DNA from: Pseudoscleropodium purum
Taxonomy: Eukaryota; Streptophyta; Bryopsida; Hypnales; Brachytheciaceae
Assembly: GCA_963969395.1 (NCBI GenBank)
Contig: OZ017796.1
Location: 5,706,501-5,770,500, forward strand
Length of the DNA stretch: 64,000 nt
Reading direction: 5' to 3'
Shown here in pieces: positions 53,136 through 64,000 of the stretch. Numbering within the stretch: position 1 is the stretch's first letter; every line of letters starts with the position of its first letter. Below the pieces are notes generated by a model. That model had not been told where the DNA came from. It made no database searches and worked only from the letters and a program-made list of their open reading frames with translations. The position numbers and the translations under genes were made by a program.

Positions 53136-56100
53136 TTAACGAGTTGACTGTTGTTGACTTGGACGGACTATTCGCCCTCCAGATTGAACTTCGATGTCCA
53201 CCTTATGAAATTGTTTCTTGGTTTCCGAAGAGAAGTCATCGTCCTCTTCACGCTTCCTTTTTTGTTTTCTTTTCGGTGATAAATCGACTTCGTCTACCTT
53301 CAAGGTTCTCAAGTTGCTCTCCACACGATCTACCATCGCTTGAACAACTTCATCATCTCCTTTCTCTTGCCATACTGTGAGGCAGTCTCCATCCAATAGG
53401 AAAGCCTTCCAATGCCCTATAATATAGCCAATGCGCCTATCAAATGCTGCTGCCACATCTACAGATGAATGTCTTGTGCTTGTTTGTCCATTTGTATCGT
53501 AGACAGCACGAACTTTTGCAGCCTCTTCTAACTTTGACAATAAAAGGGCCCTACCTACGAGGGTGTGGTCGTATGCCTTATACTGTTCATCGAACTCTTT
53601 TCCATGGTTCACCTCCACCCAACTGTCTTTTGGTCCTCTCTCTACTTTTTTATCTGGAAAACGAAAGAACTTTTCGTATTGCAAGCTTCAATGTTCCCCC
53701 ATGTTGCGACAAAACATTTCACAGGTCCCGTCATCTACGATTCCTCAAGCCCGCAATTCCACCTCTCTATTGTGAGTCATCCACACATCCAAATCCAATG
53801 GTTGCTGAGATTCCTCGTACAAATCATGCCTCTGTTCATTTGCATTCCACCGGATTGGCTTCCCCCAATGTTGATAATTTTGAAATTTGTACGGCGCTTG
53901 ATCAAGAGGAAGATTCCAACGATTGTACTCGTGGCCTGAAGGCATAGCTTCCAAGATACCAAACATTTCGTAAAACCTAGCACTCAATGGACTACGACAC
54001 TTGGTACACACCGAACGAATGAGTGATGCTTTCACAATGCAAGTGATATGGAAAGTGCGGCGACATTGGCCCATGGTTACCGCACTTTCCGGTCCAAAGA
54101 GGCCTTGGCAAAGGCTACAACAACCATCCAAGATTGGAGAGGCTGGATCACAAGCATGCACCACTCGCTTGTCTTTCACATTAATGTGTGCTGAAAGTAT
54201 GTTGTAAGGGACCCATCCTTCCTCTACTTCCAAGGCCCAATTGATGGGTGGAGCTTGGTCCTTCTTTGTGTGGTTTAACCGCTCAAACATGGCATCCATG
54301 TCTCCCCAACATGTGATCTCTATATATCCTTTAGAAGGATGTTGGTCAAACATAGTCTTGAATCAACTTAAAGAGCTTTGAATGGCATCGCAATTTTCAT
54401 TCGACTCCATTGCCAATGTTTGAAGACCTGCCATTGCTCAAGATACTACAGAGGGTCTATCTTGGAGTCTTTGTACCCATGCTAACCATCGAGACTCCAA
54501 GCCGCTAGATGGCATAAACTTCTTTAAATCCAAGCACAATTGCAATCGATTCAACTTGGATTCAACGATTCCTTTTGCTTCAATTGCCTCCTCCAATTTA
54601 TGCTTCAACTCTTCAAAGTCACAACTCTCTGTTTGCGTCTCCGCATTCACGTAAACGGATGAAAGCTTTTCCATTGATGGTTGTTGTGTCGCTTTTAACA
54701 TACTCATGTCGTGACTTTCTTGTACATTCACATGGCACAGTTGTCGCTTGCTTCGGCCTTATCAAAAGGAAGAGAGAGCTTATCTTCACTCTCTTGAGTC
54801 TCTTGACTGTCTCCGAGTACAATCACTAGTAAGATTGCAATCTCACTTGGATTTTTGGAGGTCCCTTGCAATTCTGCAATCCGTTTACGCATCTTCATCA
54901 ACTCCTCCATTTGCCTCGATGATTGTTGATTTAAATGTTCAACCTTACTCTTCGAAGTCTTTAATTTCAACTCCAACACTTTGCACTTTGCTTCCACTCC
55001 TCCAAGGTCAACAATTTTTTTCTCATATTCTACCAATTGTAGTATGTGAACATCTCTTTCTTCGAAAAGTGGTCCGAAAGTCTTCGTGAGATTCTGAAAT
55101 GCTATAGCACCTTTCAATATCTCTGGTGCCATGAAAGAAAACTCCTTGGCCAAATTCATAAAAGTTGGAGCAACTTGCGCTAAAAATTCAGCTGACATCG
55201 TCATCTTGAAAGTTGTATCAAGTATATGTGCAACATTCTTTGGATCTACAAGTAGACTCATTGGAACAGCAGTAGCACCATCATCGGGGTTAGACGATCC
55301 GCCTATTTTTTCATGAAGGTTAGCAAACTGAACCGAGAGCTTCAAAAGATTTTCCAATTATTTTGGATTGGACAAATCTTGCAAGGTTCGATGTAGAGGA
55401 CTTGGCAATGCCGCTGTAAACGGAAACTCCTCCGTCTGCCTTTTACGCTCGGAACTCCATAATGAGGATATATTATCAATCGTCACGCCTTGTCCACGAG
55501 GCGTATGTACTTTGTCTTCTAAACTTAACGCTGGACTAGATTCAACGCCTTGATGTACAGGCGGAGATTTGTAGACCAAACTATCAAAACAATTGTTGGC
55601 TATCAGACTATCAATTGTAGCATTAGCCTTTGCCACTTTCTCCGCCAAGACTTCATCTACTTTACTTTTTGAAGTTTTCCCGCGTTCTGTGCAAACCTTG
55701 CCTTTGTTTACAAACTCCGTTTGCGTTTGTGCCGCAACATTTGGTGTAAAGGTCAAACGCGTTGGAGCTGTGGAAAAGACTTCACCCTCCTGCGCCTCTA
55801 CATCTTTCTCCACATCTTTTCCTACATTTTTCGAAGAGCTTTCATTGATTGCTTTTGTTGGAGATTGTATAGACTGTAATTCTTTAACATTTGAGGCTTT
55901 CTCCACACCATCCGTTTTCACCTCAATAGTATTTTTTAATACTTTTTCTGTTTCTCCCTTTGAATTGTACAAGTCGGGAATGTCTTTTTGATTGGCTTCA
56001 AGTAGAAGTGGGCAAGCTGTTGTTGTCGGAAACGTGCTCCAATCGATCTAGTGTGGTAATATAAGTTCCGCGTAAATCATACACGCCACGCTATAATTAA

Positions 56101-56455
56101 TATAGCCTTTACTTCTGCGCTTGTTTCCGAATAGAACACGCCACACCTCCTTAGATCGATGGACAAAATGTTTGTTATTGCAAGTCCATGGTTTACAACA
56201 AAAATCCCGTGTATGACTCTTGTGCAACTCCTGAGGCCACAACTTATCAATGTGGTACATTTTAACATAGGTCCTGCACATTTTTGATGTCCAATACTCC
56301 GCATCTTCATCTTCCCACCCACTCTCTGTTTTAATAGTAGGGTCATTTAAAATGTCAAGCCGAAGGTCATACGTAGCCCCCTTCACTTTGCTCTTTTTTT
56401 TGGCTTCGCTTCCTGGAGTCACCCCATCTATATTTCGATCACCTTCGCCGTTCAT
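53136..56455 (-). pseudogene. Decayed long gene: shared N-terminal domain, coiled coil, RING-like finger
   Basis: Reading from ATG 56455, the frame continues through TAG (56048-56050) and TAA (55358-55360), shifts frame near 54,728-54,731, then passes TGA at 54438-54440, 54363-54365, 53745-53747 and 53688-53690 to a final stop at 53136. Sequence on both sides of the first stop stays similar to the gene at 59769 (AELILPH, stop, IDW versus AEIVLYKDVDW), so this was one gene of about 1,100 codons. Order: basic start; the shared Trp/Cys domain (SGWEDED, YVKMYHIDKLWP); Ser/Thr/Lys-rich linker; Lys/Glu-rich coiled coil (about 54800-55100); RING-like cysteines; a basic Lys/Arg tail. All six stops could come from CGA, CAA or CAG by one C-to-T change. 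Function unknown; ubiquitin-linked by the RING-like part. Confidence 0.72.
53748..54353 (-). other. RING/PHD-like zinc-binding region of the decayed gene
   Basis: Spacing CSLC, 13 residues, C, 4 residues, H, 2 residues, C, 11 residues, CTKC resembles a RING or PHD cross-brace finger (about 54,000-54,150). The stretch from MFDQHPSKG to VELRA is open for about 200 codons. Whether it acted as a ubiquitin ligase cannot be told. Confidence 0.55.
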
Positions 56456-56684
56456 GATTGTCAATTGGATTCAATAACCAATTGAAGTGAATAAAAAAAT
56501 CTCACGTGATAGTCAAAAGTGATGGCATCAACCGCAACACAGTAACACAAGATAGAAGACCCCAACTCTCCACCCCGTAGGAGCAACTAGCACATAAAGC
56601 AATAGTAGCACATCCAACTTGGCACCGAAGGAGAATTGAAGTGAGAAGAAATGAAAGTCACTCCACCCTTATAGCTGGCTGCCG

Positions 56685-56935
56685 CCGAACCTGCCCCGGA
56701 CCGTGCGAAGCGGCCCCGAACCTTGCGTCCGCCGCGCGGACCGATGACGTCCGCTTCGGCAGCGAACGCGTCGTCCGCCCGTCGCCCCATCCGACCACCC
56801 CGTCCGCCTGCCTCGACTGACCACCCCATCTGACTAGCCCGGACTATCCGCACTGTCCGCCTTCCGACGCCGTCCGCGCTTTGGACACGCCAACCGCCCT
56901 ATTTAAACACTGACCGCCGATGGCGTCCACCCAGC
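56685..56935 (-). promoter_or_regulatory. GC-rich GTCCGC/GCGGAC motif array 2, upstream of the RING-like gene
   Basis: Dense GTCCGC, CCGTCCGCC and CCGACCACC-type words 230-480 bases before the ATG at 56455. On the minus strand a TATA-like TTTAAATAG lies at about 56900-56908, at the distal end of the array. Confidence 0.65.
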
Positions 56936-57068
56936 TGTTCATTGGTGCATCCTATGAGGCCATTTTTATTCAAAAAGAGCGGTAACATTTCAAAAATAAA
57001 ACAGCCTAATAATCATTGCTAAATGAGGATCAATGTAATTGATTTATCATTTTTTTTTTTTTAAATGT

Positions 57069-57103
57069 AAACCCTAAACCCTATACCCTAGTTACCCTAA
57101 ACC
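57069..57103. repeat. Telo-box cluster (CCCTAAA)
   Basis: AAACCCTAAACCC, then TACCCTA and TACCCTAAACC: degenerate plant telomere-type units just outside the GC-rich array. A similar GGTTTAGGGTTTAAG occurs at about 59322, just before the array at 59343. Confidence 0.65.
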
Positions 57104-59084
57104 TTTTCTTTTCTCCCCTAAATTGTTTTACGAACGAGGGGAATGTGGTTAAGTTGAATATGTTTGGATTATTTACTGATATTATCCCTCTAAATAGGTT
57201 TTGAGAAGATCTGAAGATGGTGGGGATTTTTTTAAAGTTCATTAAGAAATCAAATGTTTTGCAGAAATAATCAACTCCATTTTCATTGTAAGCAAATGAA
57301 ATTTTAAAAAAAGGCCCCAATACATAATTAGAATAACAGTTTAATGGATTTCAACCTCATGATATTTAATGAAAGGTTGTGATTTCTCATTAAAAGTGCA
57401 TCACGATCTTCAAATGAACATCGAGTCTTTCATATTTTTTAATGAAATTTTGATTAGATTTGAAAACAAAGAAAAAGAATCAATATTTTAACTTTCAAAT
57501 CATGTATGGCTATATTTTTCCTTAAAAACATAGAAAAATTCGTTACTTGAGTTGGTTGAGTAGAATACATTATACACTTATACATGTGCTATATTTATTT
57601 TGAAGGATAATTCCAATATTCTTATTTCAGATGTTTTTAAATATTAATTTTAAAAAAGAGGGTTCATTGTTTAAAGATCTAAAAAATTGACAAATATAAT
57701 TTCTATTATAAATAGGAATTGAATTCGGAATTCAATTTTTGAAATGATTCAAATGAACAAGATATTGATTATAAAATATTTCTTTGTTTGAGTTTTCAAA
57801 ATGAATTCACGAAACAATTGCAAACTTTTGAACTTAGGTATATGGTATTGTTTTTGGTTTGTACTTTGTAGAGTATAATACTTCAATTTTAATCCTAAAT
57901 AAATGAAAAAACTCCACATGAATGAAATGTTTCTATGTATTGCACAAAGATTTCTACCAATTACTATGATAATTAAATACATTGTTACATTTCATAAAAT
58001 ATTCTACATAGAAAAAAAAAATCATTTCAGTTTTCAATCATGATAAACGATGTCTTCTACTCTTTCTGTTATATGTTCATTTTGTATAACGTGTACATTG
58101 TACAATCTTTGAGAGCAGGGTAATTCATTTTTGGCTCTTATTGAAATAGAAAATATATTTGTGTTTGGATTTTGAAATCATTATGTATTCTACGGTTTTG
58201 CAAGAATGCATCTTGCTCCTTCCTTTGAATCCTTTTGATATTTTCTTTATTTTCCTTTGTTTTTTGTCTCGTAGGGCTCTTATTCTCTTGTTCTCTTCAT
58301 TTGACCAACCTATTTGGCTTGGCTCTTAGTTTTTTGTTTTTTTTAATGTAATGGTTTATGCATATGTTATAAAAAATATATATTATTTATTTAAAATTAA
58401 TATATTGATGAACAAACGCATAAAGGCATTGAATGCTTTCACATTTAAAGTTATAAATCTATCATAAATCACTCTTGCAAATTTGAATGATTGAATTGAA
58501 AATTTGAAAATGTAATTACAAGAGCTTTCAATTCAATCAATTGCATAAATCATAAATGTTGAAATGCAACTCGTATGAGTTTAGCATCTATGAAGATTAA
58601 TTCATGCCATCCACATGCAATTTTTCAATTTAATAAAATGCAATTGAGTACTTCAATTTCTTTCGTTCCAATTCTCCAAGTAACATTCACTTCATATCTT
58701 TCTCTATTTGTTTATCTATTTTTTGGCAACAAATGGAGAAACCATCTTTGTCTATATTTGCACATGCACTCTTATTTGATTGATGAAGAATAGATCTATG
58801 AAATATATAATCATTGATTTGTTCATGTTGATTTATCTATTATATTTTATGTATGTATATATATCATTAAAGGAGTATGAAAGACAAGATTAACAGATTG
58901 TGTTCGAATGTTGTTGATTTTGAAATGATTTAGTACTATATCATTTATAAGAATATTATAATAGTGTTATGTTATAATATTCCTAAAACAATTGCAACAA
59001 ATATTAAAATACATGCTAAGTTAGGTTTGTTAGCCTACCAATTGTTCATTAATAGACATAATTGAGTAGCCCCTTTAAATGAAA
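57104..59084. other. AT-rich intergenic region
   Basis: No gene or clear element recognised. Confidence 0.5.
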
Positions 59085-59265
59085 CATTCAATATCTAATA
59101 TCTTACAATCCAAATGGTGGATTTGTCTAAAATTTTTTCCACATCTTTTCCAACTAATTTACTACAAGATCCTACGATTACATATGCCCCAAAGTATTTT
59201 TCTTCTAAGAATTGATATTTGCACTACTATTGGCAGTTTTGAAGTGTTTTTAGTGAAAAGAATTT
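59085..59265 (+). repeat. Dispersed AT-rich repeat, partial copy 3
   Basis: Shares AATATCTTAC, CTACAAGATCCTACG, TTGGCAGTTTTGAAGTG and TTTTTAGTGAAAA with 32008-32342 and 20999-21315. Confidence 0.55.
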
Positions 59266-59342
59266 TACGGGTTAAACATCTATCCCGTGAGATTTTGAAA
59301 AAAGAACAATTTGCTTCATTAGGTTTAGGGTTTAAGATGAGC

Positions 59343-59625
59343 CGTCTACCCTATCCGCCCGATTCGGCGTCCGCCTTGTCTGCCCTAATACCCGTCCGTC
59401 CCGTTCTCCGTCCGCCTTGTCCGCCCCGTCCGCCCCATCCGCCCCGATACGGCCGTCCGCCCGGTTACGATCGTTCGATTGACACGCGGACTGATGTGGT
59501 CCATATAATCTGGACGTCCGCCTCGGGGCGTCCGCATATATATATGGGGAGGCGGATAGCTCATTCCGAACAATCGTTCTCTTTTGAAGAGGGCGGACCA
59601 GTGCATTGGAAGCTCTGCGCGCCCC
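59343..59625 (+). promoter_or_regulatory. GC-rich GTCCGC array 3 with TATA box, upstream of the UIM-like gene
   Basis: GTCCGCC words are dense at 59380-59470 and 59510-59540. A TATATATAT at 59537-59545 lies about 225 bases before the ATG at 59769. Confidence 0.65.
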
Positions 59626-59768
59626 TTCCGCTTTGAGTGAACGATTGTTGTGGCATTGTTACAAATTTTTACAAAGTTCACACTTGTAAAATTTTAATTA
59701 ATTAATTAAATCAAAATTTTGGTTCTTAAGCTTTCTAATTGTTTCATTCTCTTTGCTTCGGCTTCATC

Positions 59769-61031
59769 ATGTCGAAAGATAGAACACCCAAAAAAAGTAG
59801 ACGAAAGGGAAGATCCCAATTGTTCGATTGAGATGCTTGGGCCGATCCATTGTGCGTGGGTGAATCAGGATGGGAAGAAGAACCAACAAGAGTGTGGGAT
59901 TGCTCAATGTGCAAGAAGTATGTAAAAATGATTCACATTCAAAAACTTTGGCCACGTGAACGTGTAGAGCACCAAGCGCCATGTTGGGAAGAACAAATGT
60001 CTACGTGCCAAAGTGAGCACTTCAAACAACGATACACACAAGTGCATCGAGTTTTTGGCATTAAAAGCGCCAAACCAAATATAATGAATTATAATGTTAT
60101 GGCAATGGTTTGGGCAGAGATTGTACTCTACAAGGATGTGGACTGGCATACTGCTACAGGTCGCAATGTGGAGAACTATACGCGCACGGATGCCATTATA
60201 GATACACAGTGGAGGGGCGCAAGCGATTGCATGCCAGAGTGGTCCAATCAAGGTTATCTACAACAACCTTCAGTTGTTCTACGAGATGCTGAAGGTGCGT
60301 GGACAGATGACGATGATGATGATGATATGCAAGCGCCTATCACATTTGGAGTTAGGCACGAGCGGGTAGAAGAACGAGAACGAATTGAATTCGAACAACA
60401 AATGCAAGAGGCAATACGCAGAAGCCTTCAAGATCATGGACGATAAGATAGGCATGGTGGGTCTTACGGACATGAACATGGAACACGAGAATCTGAACAA
60501 GGAAGAGGTGGTTCATACTCTGGTTACGATTCTCAAAATAGATATGAAGGTGGAAGAGGGAGCTATGGATGCACGCAATATGGTGATTCAAGTGCAGTTG
60601 GTTCTCATTATGGCACTCCCCCTGAAATTGGCTCTCAAGGTGGAACAGGTAGCTATGGCAACACGCACTATGGTAGGTCTACTGAATCTGGTTCATATTA
60701 TACGACGCCCACTCAAGTGGGCTCTAAAGGTAGTGGAGGAAGCCATGTAACCCCACAATATAGTTGCTCTCTTCACGGAAGCCTTCAATACTATCCGGGA
60801 TCAACTAGAAGTGATTCATACGGGCATCATGGGGCCTCTTATTACAGGGCTTCAAATGAAAGAAGATCAGAGCCTACTACTCCGGTTCCTCCTCCTACTT
60901 TTGGAGGTTCAAACTATAGACAAGGAGGTGCACCGAGTGGATATCACGGAAACTACGGAGGTGGTCCGTTCATTGGAGTACAAAGAAGAGGCAGCGGTCA
61001 ACAATTTGAGTCCAATTCAGATTCCGAATAA
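59769..61031 (+). pseudogene. Gene with UIM-like helix and Gly/Ser/Tyr-rich tail, two premature stops
   Basis: From ATG 59769 one frame runs to the stop at 61029-61031 (420 codons) but is broken by TGA at 59829-59831 and TAA at 60444-60446. Order: Lys/Arg-rich start; a domain shared with the gene at 56455 (SGWEEE, YVKMIHIQKLWPRE, NYNVMAMVWAEIV); an Asp run; QQMQEAIRRSLQDH (about 60,390-60,440), which fits the ubiquitin-interacting motif pattern of an acidic residue, hydrophobic, Ala-Ile, Ser-Leu and acidic residue; then a low-complexity tail rich in GSYG, GSHYG and SGYD repeats, like FUS-type condensate-forming tails. The TAA falls between the UIM-like helix and the tail. Both stops could be C-to-T changes (CGA, CAA). 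Function unknown. Confidence 0.72.
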
Positions 61032-61629
61032 AAAAACATGCAAGTATATAGTGAGCATGTATTTGCTCCATTTTCTCATTTTTACTCTCACGACAAGTAT
61101 AGAGCACTAGATTGGTAGAAGTAGTACAAAATTTTAAATGAATAGAACAATTTTGAACAACAATTTTGTTCACTTTTTCAAAAAGTGTTGTATAATAGTG
61201 TACACCAAGTATATATGTAGGCAAGCATATTGTTGAAGACATCATTGTATTATTTTATAATAGCGTTGATGTATAAGGCTATAAGCGACTTTGATAAATA
61301 ATAAAAATATGAAGAAGAAATGTAACTTTGTAAGAGCCATATTATGTCTATTTTTGAATTTAGCATTCGAGGTTAAATATGTACTAGCATGGTGTGTATT
61401 TTGAAATTATTGTTGTGTATTTATTACATTTAGAAACTCGTAAATGGTAACAATGTATTTCTAATTAATTTATGAAAGATTGAATTATTTGAGTATTTGA
61501 AATTTTTTTATTTTTCATTCAACGATTGCTAAAAACTAAAATGATTTCTTATTGGTATGAAGAAATGCCCAAATTAGACAATTAGTGGTTCTTTTTTAGA
61601 TTCTATTTTCAAATATGGAAAATAAATCG
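61032..61629. other. AT-rich region between two array-linked genes
   Basis: Likely the 3' flank of the UIM-like gene. No exon recognised. Confidence 0.5.
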
Positions 61630-62050
61630 GATCGGACGGACGCTTGATTTGTCCGCCCATGGCCGTCCGATCGGGCGAACGGGGCTCGAGGGTTTCGGGG
61701 AGGCGGACAGCTGATGCGTCCGCCACCCACGGCCCGTCCGATCGGGCGGACGGTTTGGGGCCATCCGCCGCGACCCGTCGGATCAGGCGGATGCCAGATT
61801 TGTCCGCCTGTGGCCGCCCGATCGGGCGGACGCAGCTGTAGGGTTTCGGGGAGGCAGACGGTTGATGCGTCCGCCAGCCGCGGCCCGTCCGATCAAGCGG
61901 ACGGTTTGGGGCCATCCGATGGGGCGGACGGGACTTGAGGGTTTCGAGGAGGCGGACGACCGATGCGTCCGCCACCCCCGGCCCGTCCGATCGGGCGGAC
62001 GGTTTGGGGACGTCCGCGCTTTATAAGATGGGCGAACGGACCGTCCGCAT
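61630..62050 (+). promoter_or_regulatory. GC-rich GTCCGC array 4 with tandem palindromes and TATA box
   Basis: Three related units start near 61688, 61841 and 61937. Each contains GAGGGTTTCG or a variant, GATGCGTCCGCC, and the imperfect palindrome CGTCCGATCGGGCGGACG or a variant, followed by GTTTGGGG. TATAAG at 62022-62027 ends the array about 216 bases before the ATG at 62243. It looks like a promoter with repeated sites for a dimeric factor. Confidence 0.75.
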
Positions 62051-62242
62051 TGTCACTTTTGCTTTGCCCCTTCTGAATGCAAGGTGGAGCGGAGAGCTTG
62101 GTGGTTCATTTTCCATTGGCTCCTTTCCGAGGCAAGGCAAGAGTGGTTTATTGGGGCCCCCTTGTTGCTAATTTTTTGGACACTTGCGCGTGAATTCAAT
62201 TTCAAATAAAAAAATTTGATCTATATCAATTTCACTGTCACG

Positions 62243-63744
62243 ATGCCAAACGGGAAGAAGAAGGTTGCGAAGCTAAAACATGGAGAGGGACCATCGAATT
62301 TGAAGGTAGCTCGCCAAAGTCCTTCGGAAGAATGCAAGAAATTCATGATCGAGCGCATCGTTCAATTTTATGAATCGGAAACAACATTGTCTTTAGACAA
62401 TAAGTACATCAGATATCAAAAGGAGTACGTGTCTAAATTCAAGGTAGACATGACACAGATGTTGTTGGATGCATTGAATGTGACGAAGTGGCATGACGAA
62501 ATGCATAAAACGTACTTCACCAAATGTTTAGAGAACAAGGTTCATGACGCTTTGTGGAATTCCAAAGTCATTTTGGTTAAATATGGCAAGGAATATCGAC
62601 CCAATGACGCCCAGTTTGAAGAAATGATTCTGAAAGCGGACTTGTTTAGGGGGCGATGTGCTCCATTCGCCAAAAAGCACAATCGAGTTGGTTCAATTGG
62701 TTGGTGGAAAAACAATGATGGAGTTGCTAAAGCCGAAAGGACCAAACGGCACCTCATAGCACTTCTAGATACAGCACGCGTGATTGCTGTTGATGATAGA
62801 ACGATGAGAGGTGGATATGCAACGATTCGAAAGGTTCGTATTGAAAGATGTCCAGGAATACTTCCTCATTGGGAGTTTGCGGCAAAGAAATTCATTCACC
62901 ACCAAACTCAACCCGGTCTTACAAAGTTAGAACATCAAAACGAATCAATGGCTGTTCGAATTCCACATGCAAGTGTGATACGGTTTGCTGCAGTGCACGG
63001 AACAACGTGTGAAGGTTATGTGTATTGGTGGAATGGTGGAATGGTGGAACTCTTTGACAAATGTTGAATATGAATAAGGACTTTCCAGACAACATTCAAA
63101 TTCGTTTGATGTATACGAATCCAACCGAAGAGGAGGTTGTAAAAGCTCACCGTTTAGGGCGATATCGGAAGAAGCGCACGGAGTTGACATGGGCATTTAT
63201 GTATATAATGTATGCAATGCATCTTGCTGGACATTTGCACAATGATCTTTTTCCGGACAACATCTTGTTGCATTTTCCAAAGGATGAGTCACGTGTGTAT
63301 ATTGGAGTTTGCGATTGGGGCATGACCACCTTAGCTTCTCAGCCAATGAAGTCTTTGTACACATTCACATCAACAGATGAGATGAAACAAACTTTGCAGA
63401 GGAGATGGTGGGTGGATCCACGTATTGCATATTTGCATAAAGCAGGTGCAGATGTGGAAGTCATTCCGATGTATTCACGTAAGTCGGAAGAATATGTCAT
63501 TCGAAAAATTGCTCGGCGGATGAATGGAAACAACATGTCAGAGGCGTATTTCAACGTGCTACGAAAAACACCTAGTGCGACACAATTTGCCTTTCATGAC
63601 TTTGCAAAAGTGTTTTATGCTTACTTGAAGCGCATTTCTTCGAAGACTGACGATAAAAATACTAGTTTGGCCCATGTCATTACGCAATTTTCTAATACAT
63701 ATCGTTGGTCAATGCCAGATGAACATTTCCGCCATTTATATTAG
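62243..63744 (+). pseudogene. Protein-kinase-fold gene with one frameshift
   Basis: Two overlapping frames, 62243-63067 and 63061-63744, together carry one kinase-like domain, so a frameshift near 63,055-63,067 is likely. Seen in order: Lys-rich start; helical region; Gly-rich-loop-like GGYATIRKV (about 62810); AAKKF with the candidate Lys (about 62885); strand and hinge (VIRFAAVHG, GYVYWWNGG, about 62975-63040); catalytic loop HNDLFPDNILL (about 63238, keeping Asp and Asn of HRDxxxxN); DWGM in place of DFG (about 63315); WVDPRI where APE is expected (about 63415). Helical C lobe ends at 63742. Key catalytic residues are present but the altered DFG and APE make activity uncertain. Like its two neighbours it follows a GTCCGC array. 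It may be a captured host kinase or a protein of the element. Confidence 0.72.
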
Positions 63745-64000
63745 ATTGGTAGTGCAGAAGTAGTAGTTGAATACTTGAATAGGTTATATAGGCATTAAAA
63801 ATTAGTTTAGAAATATAGAGTTGGAATGAAAAAAATTATATGTGCAATAAGCCAAATGTGCACAATGTATGGTATTCTATATTAAATTGAATACATTTTG
63901 CCCATATTGATTATGTTTGTATTTGTGTTGATTTTGATTTTTTAAATAGTATACATATATATTTGAAGTCACAAATTCTTTTAGTTTGCCTTTTGAAAAT
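63745..64000. other. AT-rich flank at right edge
   Basis: 3' flank of the kinase-fold gene; nothing recognised. Confidence 0.5.

Noticed and set aside
53685..53750. A short intron could remove the two TGA stops here.
   Set aside because: The possible GT-AG pair would give an intron of only about 50 bases, and neighbouring stops would remain. Decay is more likely, though not proven.
55358..60446. In-frame TGA/TAA/TAG stops could be corrected by U-to-C RNA editing.
   Set aside because: Such editing is known for organelle transcripts of some bryophytes, lycophytes and ferns. This is nuclear transposon-rich DNA, and a frameshift also breaks one of the genes, so ordinary decay is simpler.

Overview
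The window is nuclear DNA of a land plant. It has GT-AG introns, TTTAGGG-type telomere-like motifs, a plant plasma-membrane Na+/H+ antiporter gene of the SOS1 type and a plant class III peroxidase. Introns are short (tens to several hundred bases), repeats are AT-rich, and host genes are embedded in nested DNA transposons. A bryophyte such as a liverwort would fit, but the species call is an inference and is weak.

Layout. Bases 1-11,594 hold most of an SOS1-like antiporter gene on the + strand; 23 exons are recognisable and the 5' exons lie left of the window. Bases about 13,920-48,465 form a large imperfect palindrome. Each arm carries the same three-exon secretory peroxidase (left copy +, 15,633-17,281; right copy -, starting at 46,296). 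The arms are almost identical over about 3 kb, then become clearly diverged exactly where a hAT-like MITE sits in the right arm. The spacer (17,423-29,685) is AT-rich and contains foldback elements, a MITE family and a 2.26-kb TG...CA insertion that looks like a solo LTR.

The right peroxidase copy is broken near its C terminus by a complete 14,818-bp CACTA transposon (29,871-44,688), with CACTG termini and a perfect 3-bp GGC target duplication. This element carries an open transposase frame of about 1,070 residues with a C-terminal BAH-like region, and a second, spliced zinc-ribbon gene, so it may still be functional.

Bases 48,466-52,550 hold more MITEs, some bounded by TTAA and some by 8-bp hAT-type duplications. 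From 52,550 to the right edge lies a distinctive block of decayed, possibly element-borne genes. Each has a GC-rich array of GTCCGC/GCGGAC motifs upstream. They are a coiled-coil/RING-like gene (53,136-56,455, -), a gene with a ubiquitin-interacting-motif-like helix followed by a Gly/Ser/Tyr-rich low-complexity tail (59,769-61,031, +), and a protein-kinase-fold gene (62,243-63,744, +). The first two share an N-terminal domain. All eight premature stops seen in them can be explained by C-to-T changes. I do not recognise this gene set as a named element; it is the strongest candidate here for an undescribed system.
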